From contig JAQTXL010000004.1 in assembly GCA_028688835.1 (NCBI GenBank), forward strand, positions 1 to 43,772: DNA of 43,772 bases, written 5' to 3'. The translations under genes were made by a program, and so were the position numbers. The stretch comes from Candidatus Nanopelagicales bacterium. GTDB lineage: Bacteria; Actinomycetota; Actinomycetes; S36-B12. Below the pieces are notes generated by a model. It did not search any database, was not told the DNA's origin, and saw only the letters and a program-made list of their open reading frames with translations. How positions within the stretch are numbered: the first letter of the stretch is position 1; the number at the start of each line of letters is the position of its first letter. This document shows positions 32,713 through 42,628 of the stretch, piece after piece.

Positions 32713-33567
32713 ATGGACTGGTGGCTGGAGCCGTTCTCGCTCGGGTTCGAGCAGCGCGCCCTCATCGGCGGCGCGCTCGCCGGCCTCATGTCCTCGATCG
32801 TCGGCACCTGGCTGGTGCTGCGCGGCATGAGCTTCTTCGGTGATGCCTTCGTGCACGGGGTCGTCCCCGGCATCGCCGCGGCAGTGGTGCTCGACATCAA
32901 CCCGGTCATCGGCGCGGCCGTGGCCGCCCTCGTGATGGTCCTGCTCATCGAGCTCGTGCACCGCCAGACGACGCTCACCGAGGACACCAGCATCGGGCTG
33001 CTGTTCGTCGGCATGCTCGCCCTGGGCGTGGTCATCATCTCGCGGCTCAGCACGTTCTCGGGCAGCCTGACCACCATCCTCTTCGGCGACGCCCTCGGCA
33101 CGAGCGTGGGCGACCTGTGGGCCCAGGGCGCGCTCACCATCGTGATCATCGCGACGACGACGGCGCTGTACCGACCTCTGCTCGCGCTGTCGTTCAACCG
33201 CGACAAGGCCCAGCTGCTCGGCATGCGCCCCAAGGCCGCGCACGCCGCCCTGCTCGTACTCATCGCCGCCGCGGTGATCGGCAGCTTCCAGTCGGTGGGC
33301 ACCCTGCTGGTCTTCGGCCTGCTCGTGGGCCCGCCAGCGACCGCCGCCCTGCTCGCCCGCACGGTGCCGCGCATGATGCTGATCGCGGCCGGCATCTCGC
33401 TAGTCTCGGTCTGGCTCGGCCTGACCTTGAGCTACCACCTGGGCACCGCGGGCTCGGCGACCATGGCCCTGATGCCCATCCTGATCTTCTTCGCCGTGCT
33501 TGCCGTCACGCGCATCCGCGACGCCTTCGCTCGTCGCGCCGCAGCGGGGCAGGTGTCGCATGCCTGA
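32713..33567 (+). CDS. znuB: Zinc ABC transporter, permease
   Basis: 284 aa from ATG 32713 (MDWWLEPFSLGFEQRALIGG); the track start 33 codons earlier lies in znuA and is rejected. Seven to nine hydrophobic segments of the ABC-3 family: SIVGTWLVLRGMSFFGDAFVHGVVPG, DTSIGLLFVGMLALGVVI, AAVIGSFQSVGTLLVFGLLVGPPATAALLA. It forms the zinc channel with ZnuC as motor. Its stop overlaps the znuC start by 8 bp. Confidence 0.92.
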   Translation: MDWWLEPFSLGFEQRALIGGALAGLMSSIVGTWLVLRGMSFFGDAFVHGVVPGIAAAVVLDINPVIGAAVAALVMVLLIELVHRQTTLTEDTSIGLLFVGMLALGVVIISRLSTFSGSLTTILFGDALGTSVGDLWAQGALTIVIIATTTALYRPLLALSFNRDKAQLLGMRPKAAHAALLVLIAAAVIGSFQSVGTLLVFGLLVGPPATAALLARTVPRMMLIAAGISLVSVWLGLTLSYHLGTAGSATMALMPILIFFAVLAVTRIRDAFARRAAAGQVSHA

Positions 33568-34423
33568 GTCGCACAGCACTCACGCGCACGCTATGCCCGA
33601 CGTGGTGGTGGCCACCGACCTCGTGCTCGGCCACGGCTCGCATGTGGCGGTGCAGGCCTCGTCGTTCACCATCCCCGCTGGAAGGGTGACGACCGTCATC
33701 GGGCCCAACGGCGGCGGCAAGTCGACCCTGCTGCATGCGATCGCCGGGCTCATCACCCCGCTCGCGGGCTCACTTCGGGTGCTCGACGCGCATCCGCACG
33801 AGATGCGCGAGCACCTGAGCTACGTGCTCCAGTACACGACCGTCCCGGTGGGCACCCCCATCACAGTCGCCGAGACCGTGATGATGGGCCGCTACCCGCG
33901 CATGGGGCTGTTCCGTCGACCGACTGCAGACGACCGGGCGCGGGTGCGTGAGGCCATGGAGCGCCTGCAGATCACCGACCTTGCAGGGCGGCACCTGAGT
34001 GAGCTCTCCGGCGGCCAGCGCCAGCGCGTCTACGTCGCCCAGGGGATCGCGCAGGAGCATGACGTGCTCCTGCTCGACGAGCCGCTCACCGGACTCGACA
34101 TCGCCTCAGCCCAGACCATCGACGAGATCATCCACCAGGAGCCCACCGGCGGCTGCACGGTGATCCTGACCACCCACGACCTCGACGAGGCGCGCGCCAG
34201 CGATCACGTGGTGCTGCTGGCCGGGCGCGTGATCGCCTCGGGGCCACCCGAGCAGGTGCTCACCGCCGAGCACCTCATGACGGCCTATGGCCTCGGCGGG
34301 CTGCATGCAGGCAGCGAGCCCAAGGTCGGCGCCGACCACCATCACCACCACGAGCATCACGAGCACGACCACCACGGTCATGCGCACGAGCACGGGCATG
34401 ACCACCCCGAGGGCCGGCGATGA
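33560..34423 (+). CDS. znuC: Zinc ABC transporter, ATPase with His-rich tail
   Basis: 287 aa from ATG 33560, with AGGTG upstream; the track start at 33500 lies in znuB. Walker A GPNGGGKSTLL, Q-loop VLQYTTVP, signature LSGGQRQRV, Walker B DVLLLDEPLTGLD and H-loop TTHD are all present. Unusual: a C-terminal tail of about 25 residues that is nearly all His/Glu/Asp/Gly (HHHHHEHHEHDHHGHAHEHGHDH), which should bind zinc and may sense or buffer it at the transporter. ATGA overlap with zur. Confidence 0.93.
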   Translation: MPESHSTHAHAMPDVVVATDLVLGHGSHVAVQASSFTIPAGRVTTVIGPNGGGKSTLLHAIAGLITPLAGSLRVLDAHPHEMREHLSYVLQYTTVPVGTPITVAETVMMGRYPRMGLFRRPTADDRARVREAMERLQITDLAGRHLSELSGGQRQRVYVAQGIAQEHDVLLLDEPLTGLDIASAQTIDEIIHQEPTGGCTVILTTHDLDEARASDHVVLLAGRVIASGPPEQVLTAEHLMTAYGLGGLHAGSEPKVGADHHHHHEHHEHDHHGHAHEHGHDHPEGRR

Positions 34424-34809
34424 CCGCGGGACCTCGCTCCACCCGGCAGCGCACGGCCGTGGCCTCAGCGCTCGGTGACGTCGATGACTTCCGGTCGAGC
34501 CAGGAGCTGCACGAGTTCCTGCGGGAGCGCGGCGAGAGTGTGGGCCTGACGACCGTGTACCGGACCCTGCGCACCATGGCCGACGCAGGCGAGGTCGATG
34601 TGATCGTGCGCGAGGACGGCGAGTCGGTGTACCGGCGCTGCAGCGGCACCCATCACCATCACCTGGTCTGCCGCGGCTGCGGCGCCGCGGTCGAGATCGA
34701 GGGCCCAGCGGTCGAGCAGTGGGCCGACGCCATGGCTGCGCTCCACGGCTACACGCAGGTCAGCCACACGCTGGAGCTCTTCGGCCTCTGCGGTCACTGC
34801 GGCAGCTGA
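34420..34809 (+). CDS. zur: Fur-family repressor, most likely Zur
   Basis: 129 aa. An N-terminal winged helix ([35 protein letters not shown]) is followed by the metal-binding/dimer domain [18 protein letters not shown] with CxxC (C84, C87) and a second LCGHC pair (C124, C127). Both structural zinc sites are kept. Zur rather than Fur is inferred from being the last gene of a znuABC operon behind a Zur-box-like site. It overlaps the znuC stop by four bases and the convergent uppS gene by 16 bp. Confidence 0.9.
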   Translation: MTAGPRSTRQRTAVASALGDVDDFRSSQELHEFLRERGESVGLTTVYRTLRTMADAGEVDVIVREDGESVYRRCSGTHHHHLVCRGCGAAVEIEGPAVEQWADAMAALHGYTQVSHTLELFGLCGHCGS

Positions 34810-35579
34810 TTGGGCACCGCTCCCCCGTAGCGCCGATCGCGCGAGGCATAGAGCTGGCAGGCATGCCACAGGTGGCGCCGGTCGAAATCCGGCCACAGCG
34901 TGTCGAGGAACACCAGCTCGGCGTAGGCCGACTGCCACAGCAGGAAGTTGCTCGTGCGCTGCTCGCCTGACGATCGGATGAACAGGTCGACGTCGGGCAT
35001 GTCGGGCTCGTCGAGATAGCGGTGGAACATGCGCTCGTCGATGCGCTCGGGCGACAGCCGACCAGCGGCGACGTCGCGGGCCATGGCCGCTGCAGCATCG
35101 GCGATCTCCGCACGCCCGCCGTAGTTGACGCACATCGTGAGCGTCAGCTTCTTGTTGCGCGCCGTCAGCCGCTCGGCCTCCTCGAGCTCGTTGATCACGC
35201 TGCGCCACAGCCTGGGCCGGCGCCCGGCCCAGCGGATGCGCACGCCCAACTCGTGCATCTCATCGCGCCGACGGCGGATGACATCGCGGTTGAAGCCCAT
35301 GAGGAAGCGCACCTCGTCGGGCGAGCGCTTCCAGTTCTCGGTGGAGAAGGCGTAGGCCGACAGTGACCCGATGCCCAGTTCGATGGCGCCGTGCACGCAG
35401 TCGAGCAGGGCGGCCTCGCCGCGCTCATGGCCCGCCGTGCGCGGCAGCCCGCGCTCCTTGGCCCAGCGCCCGTTGCCGTCCATGACGATCGCCACGTGCC
35501 GCGGCACGAGCTCGGCCTGGATCCGCGGCCGGGTGGCCCCGCTGGGATGCGGCGTGGGTGCACGCAGCTGCTGCTTCAT
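34794..35579 (-). CDS. uppS: Isoprenyl (undecaprenyl-type) diphosphate synthase
   Basis: 261 aa. cis-prenyltransferase motifs: [27 protein letters not shown] (Asp34 and the phosphate-binding loop), [59 protein letters not shown]. It chains isopentenyl diphosphate into the long lipid carrier for cell-wall synthesis; the product length in actinobacteria varies, so C50 or C55 is open. The ATG overlaps the recO stop (ATGA). Confidence 0.95.
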   Translation of the reverse strand: MKQQLRAPTPHPSGATRPRIQAELVPRHVAIVMDGNGRWAKERGLPRTAGHERGEAALLDCVHGAIELGIGSLSAYAFSTENWKRSPDEVRFLMGFNRDVIRRRRDEMHELGVRIRWAGRRPRLWRSVINELEEAERLTARNKKLTLTMCVNYGGRAEIADAAAAMARDVAAGRLSPERIDERMFHRYLDEPDMPDVDLFIRSSGEQRTSNFLLWQSAYAELVFLDTLWPDFDRRHLWHACQLYASRDRRYGGAVPNQLPQ

Positions 35580-36325
35580 GTGGCGAGCCTTCGGTCGTCG
35601 CGGTCAACGAGGGGCAAGGATCGCAGACCGCGCTCGAGGTGCCACTGCAGGAAGGCCGCGACCAGGCCGCTGGCCTCGCGGCGCTCGCGCACCTCGCTGG
35701 CATCGGCAACCGGCCAGTCGCCACTGAGCAGTGCGGCGAGCAGGCTCACTGCGGCAGGCGACGGCGCCGCAGCACCGGGAAGCCGGCAGTCACTGCAGAC
35801 CATGCCGCCGCCGGCGACCGAGAAGGCGCGGTGCGGGCCAGCGGACCCGCAGCGGGCGCACTCGTCGAAGGACGGCGACCACCCGGCGATCGACAGGGAG
35901 CGCAGCAGGTAGGCGTCGAGCACCAGGGGCGCGTCATGCTCACCGCTGACCAGGGCGCGCAGGGCGGTGATGAGCAGCACATACTGCTGCACGGCAGGCT
36001 CGCGCTCGACCGGCGTGAGCCGCTCGGCGGTCTCGACCATCGCCATCGCCGTGGTCCAGCGACCGTAGTCGCGCGAGAGCGCTGCGCCGATCGGGTCGAT
36101 GGTCTCGACCTGCGAGATGCTGTCGAGACTGCGTCCCTCGTAGCACTGGATGTCGACGTGACTGAAGGGCTCGACACGGGCGCCGATGCGGCTCGACGTC
36201 TTGCGCACCCCGCGGGCCACGGCCCGAACCCGGCCGTGATGGCGGGTCAGGAGCGTGACGATGCGATCGGCCTCGCCCAGCTTGTGGGCGCGCAGCACGA
36301 CGGCTTCGTCACGGTAGAGCGGCAC
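35576..36325 (-). CDS. recO: DNA repair protein RecO
   Basis: 249 aa from GTG 36325 ([28 protein letters not shown]), the usual RecO start; the track start at 36367 adds 14 atypical residues. The N-terminal OB fold (about 1-80) is followed by a helical domain with a zinc finger CARCG...CSDC. RecO loads RecA on SSB-coated gaps with RecR. It is coupled to uppS and lies 55 bp downstream of era. Confidence 0.93.
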   Translation of the reverse strand: MPLYRDEAVVLRAHKLGEADRIVTLLTRHHGRVRAVARGVRKTSSRIGARVEPFSHVDIQCYEGRSLDSISQVETIDPIGAALSRDYGRWTTAMAMVETAERLTPVEREPAVQQYVLLITALRALVSGEHDAPLVLDAYLLRSLSIAGWSPSFDECARCGSAGPHRAFSVAGGGMVCSDCRLPGAAAPSPAAVSLLAALLSGDWPVADASEVRERREASGLVAAFLQWHLERGLRSLPLVDRDDRRLAT

Positions 36326-36380
36326 AGGACATTGTGTTCCCTGCGGCTGCGCTGTGGCGACTGCCACGCTCGACCGACGG

Positions 36381-37295
36381 CTAGAAGCCGAGGCGCCGCA
36401 GGAGCTTGGGGTCCTTCTGCCAGTCCTTGGCCACCTTGACCCGGATGTCGAGGTAGACCGGGCTGCCGACTAGGTGCTCGATGCCCTGCCGCGCCTTGGT
36501 GCCCACGTGCTTGAGCCGCGAGCCGCCCTTGCCGATGATGATCGACTTCTGGCTGTCGCGCTCGACGAAGAGGTTGGCGTGGATGTCCATGAGCGGGCGA
36601 TCGGCCGGACGGCCCTCGCGCATGCCCATCTCCTCGATCGTCACCGCGATCGAGTGCGGCAGCTCGTCCTGCACGCCCTCGAGGGCGGCCTCGCGGATGA
36701 GCTCGGCGACGGCGATCTCCATCGGCTCGTCGGTCACCTCGCCGTCGAGGTACAGCAGCTGGCCTTCGGGCATGAGCGCGGTGAACTCCGCGATCAGCAC
36801 GTCGATGTTCTCGCCGCTGTTCGCCGACACCGGGATGATCGCCGACCAGTCGGTGTCGAGCTGCATCGCGAGCATCTGCGCGTCGAGCAGCCGCTCGGCC
36901 AGGGTCTCGCGGCTGACCTTGTCGGCCTTGGTCACGATGATGACGATCGGCGTGCGGCCCAGCTCGACGATCTGCCCGGCGATGAAGCGGTCGCCGGGGC
37001 CGATGGTCTCGTCGGCCGGCAGGCACAGGCCGATGGCGTCGACGGTCGACCACGTCTCGCGCACCTGGTCGTTGAGGCGCTCGCCCAGCAGCGTGCGCGG
37101 CCGATGCAGCCCCGGCGTGTCGACGAGCACGAGCTGCGCCTCGTCGGTCGTGAGGATGCCGCGGATGATGCGCCGGGTCGTCTGCGGGCGCGAGGACATG
37201 ATGGCGATCTTCTGGCCGACCATGCGGTTGGTGAGCGTGGACTTGCCGACGTTGGGCCGCCCGACGATGGACACGAAGCCGCTGCGGAAGGCCAT
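36381..37295 (-). CDS. era: GTPase Era
   Basis: 304 aa from ATG 37295 with GGAG upstream; the track ORF to 37418 overextends. G1 GRPNVGKST, switch region QTTRRIIRGIL, G3 DTPGLHRP, G4 TKAD, G5-like SANSGENID; the C-terminal KH domain has SIIIGKGGSRLKHVGTKARQGIE. Era binds 16S rRNA 3' end and assists 30S assembly. The start overlaps the stop of the CDA-like gene (TGATG). Confidence 0.97.
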   Translation of the reverse strand: MAFRSGFVSIVGRPNVGKSTLTNRMVGQKIAIMSSRPQTTRRIIRGILTTDEAQLVLVDTPGLHRPRTLLGERLNDQVRETWSTVDAIGLCLPADETIGPGDRFIAGQIVELGRTPIVIIVTKADKVSRETLAERLLDAQMLAMQLDTDWSAIIPVSANSGENIDVLIAEFTALMPEGQLLYLDGEVTDEPMEIAVAELIREAALEGVQDELPHSIAVTIEEMGMREGRPADRPLMDIHANLFVERDSQKSIIIGKGGSRLKHVGTKARQGIEHLVGSPVYLDIRVKVAKDWQKDPKLLRRLGF

Positions 37296-37639
37296 CAGGA
37301 CTCCAGCCGCGCGGTGAGCGTGCCGTCGGCCGCGCACACCAGCACCGGCACGCCCGCGCCGCCAAGATCGCGCACGCAGGCGGGGTCGACGGCATCGGCA
37401 CCGATCACGACTGCGCACTCGAGGCCCGAGGCGCCGGCGGCCACGGCCTGCGCGACCGCGAGCTCGAGCGCCGTGAGGCTCAGGTGCTCGCGCTCGACGG
37501 TGGCACCGGCGTAGGTGCGGCCGAGCTCATCGCGCACCGCTGCGCCCTCGCGCGCGCCGATGCGGGCACGAGCGCCGCGCGCCAGCGTCACGAGCTTGGC
37601 GTCCTCCGGTTCCAGCGTGCTCGGGTCCAGGTCAGTCAT
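37295..37639 (-). CDS. Cytidine-deaminase-fold protein without zinc site
   Basis: 114 aa from ATG 37639, within the longer track ORF to 38146 that is a shadow upstream of this point. AVRDELGRTYAGATVEREHLSLTALELAVAQAVAAGASGLECAVVI recalls the cytidine deaminase core (GxxYxGxNVEN...), but the HAE and PCxxC zinc motifs are absent. Proteins like this stand between the CorC-type gene and era in many actinobacteria and are usually labelled cytidine deaminase. Here it should be a non-catalytic pseudoenzyme. It overlaps both neighbours, so it is embedded in one coupled operon. Confidence 0.8.
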   Translation of the reverse strand: MTDLDPSTLEPEDAKLVTLARGARARIGAREGAAVRDELGRTYAGATVEREHLSLTALELAVAQAVAAGASGLECAVVIGADAVDPACVRDLGGAGVPVLVCAADGTLTARLES

Positions 37640-38945
37640 CTGCGCCTCCAGGCGTCGGCTCGACAGGCGCGACCGGCTCGATGAGGATCGCGTTGATGCG
37701 GTTGCGCCGGCCACCGGTGGTCTCGGCCGTGAGCACGTAGCCGTCCTCGGTGATGGACGCCCCCGGGATCGGGACCCGGCCCAGGCGCTTGGCCATGAGC
37801 CCCAGCACGGTGTCGATCCCCTCCTCATCGGCGTCGATCTCGATCGACAGCAGCTCGGCAACATCGTCGACGTGCATGCGCGAGCTGATGCGGAAGCTGC
37901 CGCCGTCGAGCTCGGTGACCTCGGGCATCTCGGTGTCGTACTCGTCGGCGATCTCGCCCACGATCTCCTCGAGGATGTCCTCGATGGTGACCAGGCCGGC
38001 GGTGCCGCCGTACTCGTCGACGACGATCGCCAGGTGCACGCGTGCGGCCTGCATGTCCTTGAGCAGCTCGTCGACCGCCTTGCTGTCGGGCACGAAGAAG
38101 GGCTTGCGCATGATCGACTCGACGCGCTCGCCGACCTCGGCCGCACGATGGTCGAAGGAGCGGCGCACGACGTCCTTGAGGTAGACCACGCCGACGATGT
38201 CGTCGGTGCTCTCGCCGATCACGGGGATGCGGCTGAATCCGGAGCGCAGGCCCAGCGACAGCGCCTGGCGCAGGGTCTTCTCGCGCTCGATGACGATCAT
38301 CTCGGTGCGCGGCACCATCACCTCGCGAGCGAAGGTGTCGCCCAGCTCGAAGACCGAGTGGATCATCTGGCGCTCGTCGTCCTCGATCAGGCTGTCGGCC
38401 TCGGCGAGGTCGACGAGCTCGCGCAGCTCGGCCTGCGAGGCGAACGGGCCCTCGCGGTAGCCCTTGCCGGGCGTGAGGGCATTGCCGAGCACGATGAGCA
38501 GCGACGTGATGGGGCCCAGGATCGTGGCCAGGCCCCGCACCAGGCCGGCGCAGGACATGGCGATGCGATCGGCGTGCTGGCGCCCCAGCGTGCGCGGCGC
38601 GACGCCCAGCGCCACGTAGGACACCACCACCATGACGCCGACGGCGACGAGCAGTGCGGCGCCGACCGACCAGTCGTGCCCGAGGGCGAGCACATCGACG
38701 CTGACGTAGCTGACGATCACCGTGGCACCGACCGTTGCCACAGTGGACAGGAACAGCAGCACATTGACGTAGCGCGCGCGATCATCGAGGACCACCAGCA
38801 GCCGGTCGGCCTGCTTGGGCTTCTCGCGGCGCAGCTCCTCGATGCGCGATCGGGAGACACGCCCGATCGCGGTCTCCGCGCTCACCAGGAGGCCGGAGAT
38901 CACGACGAGCGCGAGTGCGAGCGCGATCAGCCAGGCGCTAGCCAC
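37632..38945 (-). CDS. CNNM/CBS-domain membrane protein (HlyC/CorC family)
   Basis: 437 aa from GTG 38945. The N-terminal CNNM domain has four hydrophobic segments (WLIALALALVVISGLLVSAETAIGRVS, YVNVLLFLSTVATVGATVIV). A CBS pair follows (MVPRTEMIVIEREKTLRQAL, GFSRIPVIGESTDDIVGVVYLKDVV, AIVVDEYGGTAGLVTIEDILEEIVGEI), then the C-terminal CorC_HlyC domain. Members are linked to Mg2+ transport or efflux; the haemolysin name is historical. It overlaps ybeY by 8 bp and the CDA-like gene by 8 bp. Confidence 0.92.
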   Translation of the reverse strand: MASAWLIALALALVVISGLLVSAETAIGRVSRSRIEELRREKPKQADRLLVVLDDRARYVNVLLFLSTVATVGATVIVSYVSVDVLALGHDWSVGAALLVAVGVMVVVSYVALGVAPRTLGRQHADRIAMSCAGLVRGLATILGPITSLLIVLGNALTPGKGYREGPFASQAELRELVDLAEADSLIEDDERQMIHSVFELGDTFAREVMVPRTEMIVIEREKTLRQALSLGLRSGFSRIPVIGESTDDIVGVVYLKDVVRRSFDHRAAEVGERVESIMRKPFFVPDSKAVDELLKDMQAARVHLAIVVDEYGGTAGLVTIEDILEEIVGEIADEYDTEMPEVTELDGGSFRISSRMHVDDVAELLSIEIDADEEGIDTVLGLMAKRLGRVPIPGASITEDGYVLTAETTGGRRNRINAILIEPVAPVEPTPGGADD

Positions 38946-39405
38946 GCGAGGCCTCCCCGGCGGGCGCCGCGAGCTGCCAACGCGCGAGCAGGTCGTCCTG
39001 CAGGGCGAACATCACGTCGTACTCCGCGTCTGTCATGTGGTCGTGGCCGATGAGGTGCAGCATCCCATGGACGAGCAGGAACTCCAGCCGCTGCGCGAGC
39101 GGCATGCCGTGGCCCTGGTCGTCGGCCTCGACGAACTCCGGGCACATGACGATGTCGCCGAGCACGCCGGGCTCAGGGTCGGGCGAGGGCCGGAGCTCGT
39201 CCATCGGGAAGGACAGGATGTCGGTCGCTCCCGGCTCCTGCATCCACTCGACGTGCAGGGCCTCCATCACCGCGGAGTCCACCATCGTGACCGACAGGTC
39301 GACCGCAGGATGCAGCTGCAGGGCGCCGAGCAGGAACTCGGCCTCCTGCTCGAGCCGATCGAGGTCGACGGCGTAGGCCGTCTCATTGGCGAGCGTCAGG
39401 GTCAT
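38938..39405 (-). CDS. ybeY: Endoribonuclease YbeY
   Basis: 155 aa. Metal site HGMLHLIGHDH (H3xH5xH type) near the C-terminus; preceding ATDILSFPMDE is also characteristic. YbeY takes part in 16S rRNA 3' maturation and ribosome quality control. It stands in the standard phoH-ybeY-corC-era order with ATGA overlap to phoH. Confidence 0.95.
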   Translation of the reverse strand: MTLTLANETAYAVDLDRLEQEAEFLLGALQLHPAVDLSVTMVDSAVMEALHVEWMQEPGATDILSFPMDELRPSPDPEPGVLGDIVMCPEFVEADDQGHGMPLAQRLEFLLVHGMLHLIGHDHMTDAEYDVMFALQDDLLARWQLAAPAGEASRG

Positions 39406-40382
39406 CGGTTCTGCTGGACGTCGAATCGGTCGTAGGCCTCGACGATGCGTCCGACGAGCTTGTGCCGCACGACGTCGCCGGAGGTCAGGCGGCAGAACGC
39501 GACGTCGTCGATGCCCTCGAGGATCTGGCTGACGATGCGCAGTCCGCTGGTGGTGCCACCGGGCAGGTCGACCTGCGTCACATCGCCCGTCACCACCATG
39601 GTCGAGCCGAAGCCCAGGCGCGTCAGGAACATCTTCATCTGCTCCGCCGAGGTGTTCTGCGCCTCGTCGAGGATGATGAACGCGTCGTTGAGGGTGCGCC
39701 CGCGCATGTACGCAAGCGGCGCGACCTCGATGGTGCCGGACGTGATGAGACGCGGGATCGACTCGGGGTCGATCATGTCGTGCAGCGCGTCATAGAGCGG
39801 GCGCAGGTACGGGTCGATCTTCTCCGAGAGCGTTCCCGGCAGGAAGCCCAGGCGCTCACCGGCCTCGACTGCAGGACGCGTCAGGATGATGCGCGTGACC
39901 TTCTTGGCCTGCAGGGCCTGCACCGCCTTGGCCATCGCGAGGTAGGTCTTGCCCGTGCCGGCAGGCCCGATGCCGAACACGATGGTGTTGGAGTCGATGG
40001 CGTCGACATAGCGCTTCTGGTTCAGGGTCTTGGCCCTGATCGTGCGCCCGCGGTTGCTCAGGATGTTCTGCGTGAGCACCTCGGTGGGGCGCGTGCCGCT
40101 GCGCAGCAGGGAGATGCTGCGGTCGAGGGACTCGGGCGTGAGCGCCTGGCCGGTGCGCAGGACGGCCAGCATCTCGCCGATGAGCGTCTCGGCGATGCCG
40201 ACCTCGGCCGGCTCGCCGGTCATGGTGATCTCATTGCCGCGCACGAGGATGTCGACCTCGGGGAAGGCGGCCTCGATCTGGCGGATGAGCACGTCGCTGG
40301 ACCCGAGGAGCCCGACCATGGGCTGCGAGTTCGGGATGCTGATGCGCGCCTCGGCGCGGGGGGCGGAGATTGGCGTGGTCAT
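39402..40382 (-). CDS. phoH: PhoH-family ATPase
   Basis: 326 aa from ATG 40382; the track ORF to 40679 runs into the HIT gene antisense frame. N-terminal KH-like region ([18 protein letters not shown]), then the ATPase: [23 protein letters not shown] (Walker A), [56 protein letters not shown] (Walker B and sensor). Likely RNA helicase or RNA-linked ATPase; its exact role is uncertain. Always next to ybeY. Confidence 0.95.
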   Translation of the reverse strand: MTTPISAPRAEARISIPNSQPMVGLLGSSDVLIRQIEAAFPEVDILVRGNEITMTGEPAEVGIAETLIGEMLAVLRTGQALTPESLDRSISLLRSGTRPTEVLTQNILSNRGRTIRAKTLNQKRYVDAIDSNTIVFGIGPAGTGKTYLAMAKAVQALQAKKVTRIILTRPAVEAGERLGFLPGTLSEKIDPYLRPLYDALHDMIDPESIPRLITSGTIEVAPLAYMRGRTLNDAFIILDEAQNTSAEQMKMFLTRLGFGSTMVVTGDVTQVDLPGGTTSGLRIVSQILEGIDDVAFCRLTSGDVVRHKLVGRIVEAYDRFDVQQNR

Positions 40383-40386
40383 GCGA

Positions 40387-40728
40387 CTACCCCGGCGGCC
40401 ATGTGAAGTCCCTTCCGCCCAGCACGTGCCCATGCACGTGGAACACCGACTGCCCGGCCTCGGTGCCGGTGTTGAAGACGAGACGGAACTGGTCGCCCAG
40501 GCCCTCCTGCTGCGCCACCTGCGCAGCGGTGGCCAGCACCGTGGCGGTGAGCCCCGGCGCACTGCCGGCGAGGGCGCCGATGTTCTCGTGGTGCTCGGTG
40601 GGGATGACGAGCACGTGGACGGGCGCCTGCGGGCTGATGTCGCGGAAGGCCACGACCTCGTCGGTGCGCAGCACGACATCGGCCGGGATCTCCCCGGCGA
40701 CGATGCGGCAGAACAGGCAGTCGGTCAT
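40387..40728 (-). CDS. HIT-family (histidine triad) hydrolase
   Basis: 113 aa, ATG with GGAGG upstream, the site lying inside the end of rsmE. CLFCRIVAGEIPADVV at the N-terminus and the histidine triad HVHGHVLGG at the C-terminus are complete. HINT-type enzymes split nucleoside phosphoramidates. Lies four bases beyond the rsmE stop. Confidence 0.95.
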   Translation of the reverse strand: MTDCLFCRIVAGEIPADVVLRTDEVVAFRDISPQAPVHVLVIPTEHHENIGALAGSAPGLTATVLATAAQVAQQEGLGDQFRLVFNTGTEAGQSVFHVHGHVLGGRDFTWPPG

Positions 40729-40732
40729 CGGC

Positions 40733-41494
40733 TCATCCTCCCATGCCCGCTGCTGGCTGCTCAGCCCATCGCAGCCTGGTGCTGAGCACGCTCACGGCGA
40801 CCGTGCCCGCCAGTGATGCGCGCAGCACGCCGTCGCCGATCGACACGGCCGTGGCACCACAGGCCTCGAAGGCGGCGAGCTCGTCGGCGGCGATCCCGCC
40901 CTCAGGCCCGACGACCAGTGCGATGGTGCCCGAGACCGGCAGTGGCACCTCGGCCAGCGAGACCGTGGCCTGCTCGTGGAGGACGAAGGAGGCCGTGCAG
41001 CCCTGCAGGGCACTGGCGACGGCGGGAGTCGACGCGACAGCGTCGACCTCGGGGATCCAGGCACGGCGCGACTGCTTGGCTGCGGACCTGGCAGCGCTAC
41101 GCCACTTGTCGAGCGACTTCTGCGCGCGCTCGCCCTTCCACTGCGCGATGGAGCGCTGGGCCGACCAGGGGATGATGCGATCGACGCCGGCCTGGGTCAT
41201 GAGATCGACCGCGAGCTCGCCGTGCTCGCCCTTGGCAAGGGCCTGCACCACGGTGAACTGCACTGGCGGCCGCGGCACGGTGTCGAGGCGGTCGACGACC
41301 AGGGTGAAGGACGAGCCGTGCACGACCGCCGTGCAGGAGGCTCGCGCACCTCGACCGTCGGAGACCAGCACCTGCTCGCCGTCGCCGATGCGCAGCGCCG
41401 AGGCCGCATGACGCACCTCGGCCGCAGGCAGCTCCACGACGGAGCCGGGCGCGGCCGACGCGAGGTCGTCGACGAGGAGCAGCGGTGGCGTCAC
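40733..41494 (-). CDS. rsmE: 16S rRNA m3U1498 methyltransferase RsmE
   Basis: 253 aa, GTG start in ATGA-type overlap with dnaJ (GTGA). An N-terminal PUA-like part (about 1-70) is followed by a SPOUT knot: [59 protein letters not shown] and [20 protein letters not shown]. It methylates U1498 of 16S rRNA. Coupled to dnaJ as in many actinobacteria and firmicutes. Confidence 0.94.
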   Translation of the reverse strand: MTPPLLLVDDLASAAPGSVVELPAAEVRHAASALRIGDGEQVLVSDGRGARASCTAVVHGSSFTLVVDRLDTVPRPPVQFTVVQALAKGEHGELAVDLMTQAGVDRIIPWSAQRSIAQWKGERAQKSLDKWRSAARSAAKQSRRAWIPEVDAVASTPAVASALQGCTASFVLHEQATVSLAEVPLPVSGTIALVVGPEGGIAADELAAFEACGATAVSIGDGVLRASLAGTVAVSVLSTRLRWAEQPAAGMGG

Positions 41495-42621
41495 TTCTGG
41501 TGGAACGCATCCTTGAGCCGCGAGAACAGGCCGCCGCCGGGCTCCCCCTCGGCCCCGCCGACGCGCACGGACTCCTCCGAGCGCAGCTCGGCGAGCCTGG
41601 TGAGCAGAGCGACCTGCTCGGCATCGAGGTCGGTCGGCACGCGCACGTCGAGATGCACGTGCAGGTCGCCGCGCTGCCCGCCGCGAAGCCTGGATGCACC
41701 CTTGCCGCGCAGGATGAGCTGCTCCCCCGACTGCGTGCCCGCACGGACGTCGAGGTGCTCGACGCCGTCGAGGGTGTCGAGGTCGATCGTGGCGCCCAGC
41801 GCCGCGGAGGTCATCGGCACGGTCACGCGGCAGTGGAGCTCATCGCCGTGCCGCTCGAAGACCGGGTGCTCGGCCTGCACGATCTCGACGAACAGGTCGC
41901 CGGCGGAGCCGCCATTGGGCCCGACCTCGCCCTCGCCGGTGAGCTGGATGCGGGTGCCGGTGTCGACGCCCGGCGGGATCTGGATGGTCATGGTGCGCCT
42001 GGTGCGCACACGACCGTCACCCGAGCACTCATGGCACGGGTGCGGGATGGTGGTGCCGAACCCCTGGCACTGCGGGCAGGGCCGCGAGGTCATGACGTTG
42101 CCGAGGAAGGAGCGCTGCATCTGCTGCAGCTCGCCGCGACCCTTGCACATCACGCAGGTGACCACCTCGCTGTCGTCGGCCAGGCCCGAGCCCTCGCACG
42201 AGCCGCAGCGCGAGGCGGTGTCGACGGTGATGTCGCGGGTGTCGCCGAAGACCGCGGTGCGCAGGTCTATCTGCAGCCGGATGAGGGCGTCCTGGCCGCG
42301 GCGTGCGCGGGTGCGCGGGCCGCGCTGTCCGCCGCCACCGCCGAAGAACGCGTCCATGATGTCGCCGAAGTCGAAGCCGCCCTGGAAGCCGCCGAAGCCG
42401 GCGCCCTGGCGCGGGTCGCCGCCGAGGTCGTACATCTGCCGCTTCTCGGGATCGCTCAGGACCTCGTACGCCGCGGTGACCGTCTTGAACTTCTCCTGCG
42501 CCGCAGGATCGGGGTTGACGTCAGGATGCAGCTCGCGCGCGAGCTTGCGGTAGGCCTTCTTGACCTCATCGGGCGAGGCATCCTTGGTGACCCCGAGCAG
42601 GGCGTAGTAGTCGGTGCTCAC
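41491..42621 (-). CDS. dnaJ: Chaperone DnaJ
   Basis: 376 aa from GTG 42621 ([22 protein letters not shown]); the track TTG start seven codons earlier lies in the hrcA stop region. J domain with HPD ([11 protein letters not shown]), Gly/Phe linker ([21 protein letters not shown]), four zinc repeats [32 protein letters not shown], and the C-terminal substrate-binding domains. It presents clients to DnaK. This is the second, hrcA-linked type of DnaJ in actinobacteria; dnaK is not in view. Confidence 0.96.
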   Translation of the reverse strand: MSTDYYALLGVTKDASPDEVKKAYRKLARELHPDVNPDPAAQEKFKTVTAAYEVLSDPEKRQMYDLGGDPRQGAGFGGFQGGFDFGDIMDAFFGGGGGQRGPRTRARRGQDALIRLQIDLRTAVFGDTRDITVDTASRCGSCEGSGLADDSEVVTCVMCKGRGELQQMQRSFLGNVMTSRPCPQCQGFGTTIPHPCHECSGDGRVRTRRTMTIQIPPGVDTGTRIQLTGEGEVGPNGGSAGDLFVEIVQAEHPVFERHGDELHCRVTVPMTSAALGATIDLDTLDGVEHLDVRAGTQSGEQLILRGKGASRLRGGQRGDLHVHLDVRVPTDLDAEQVALLTRLAELRSEESVRVGGAEGEPGGGLFSRLKDAFHQK

Positions 42622-42628
42622 GTGGTGC

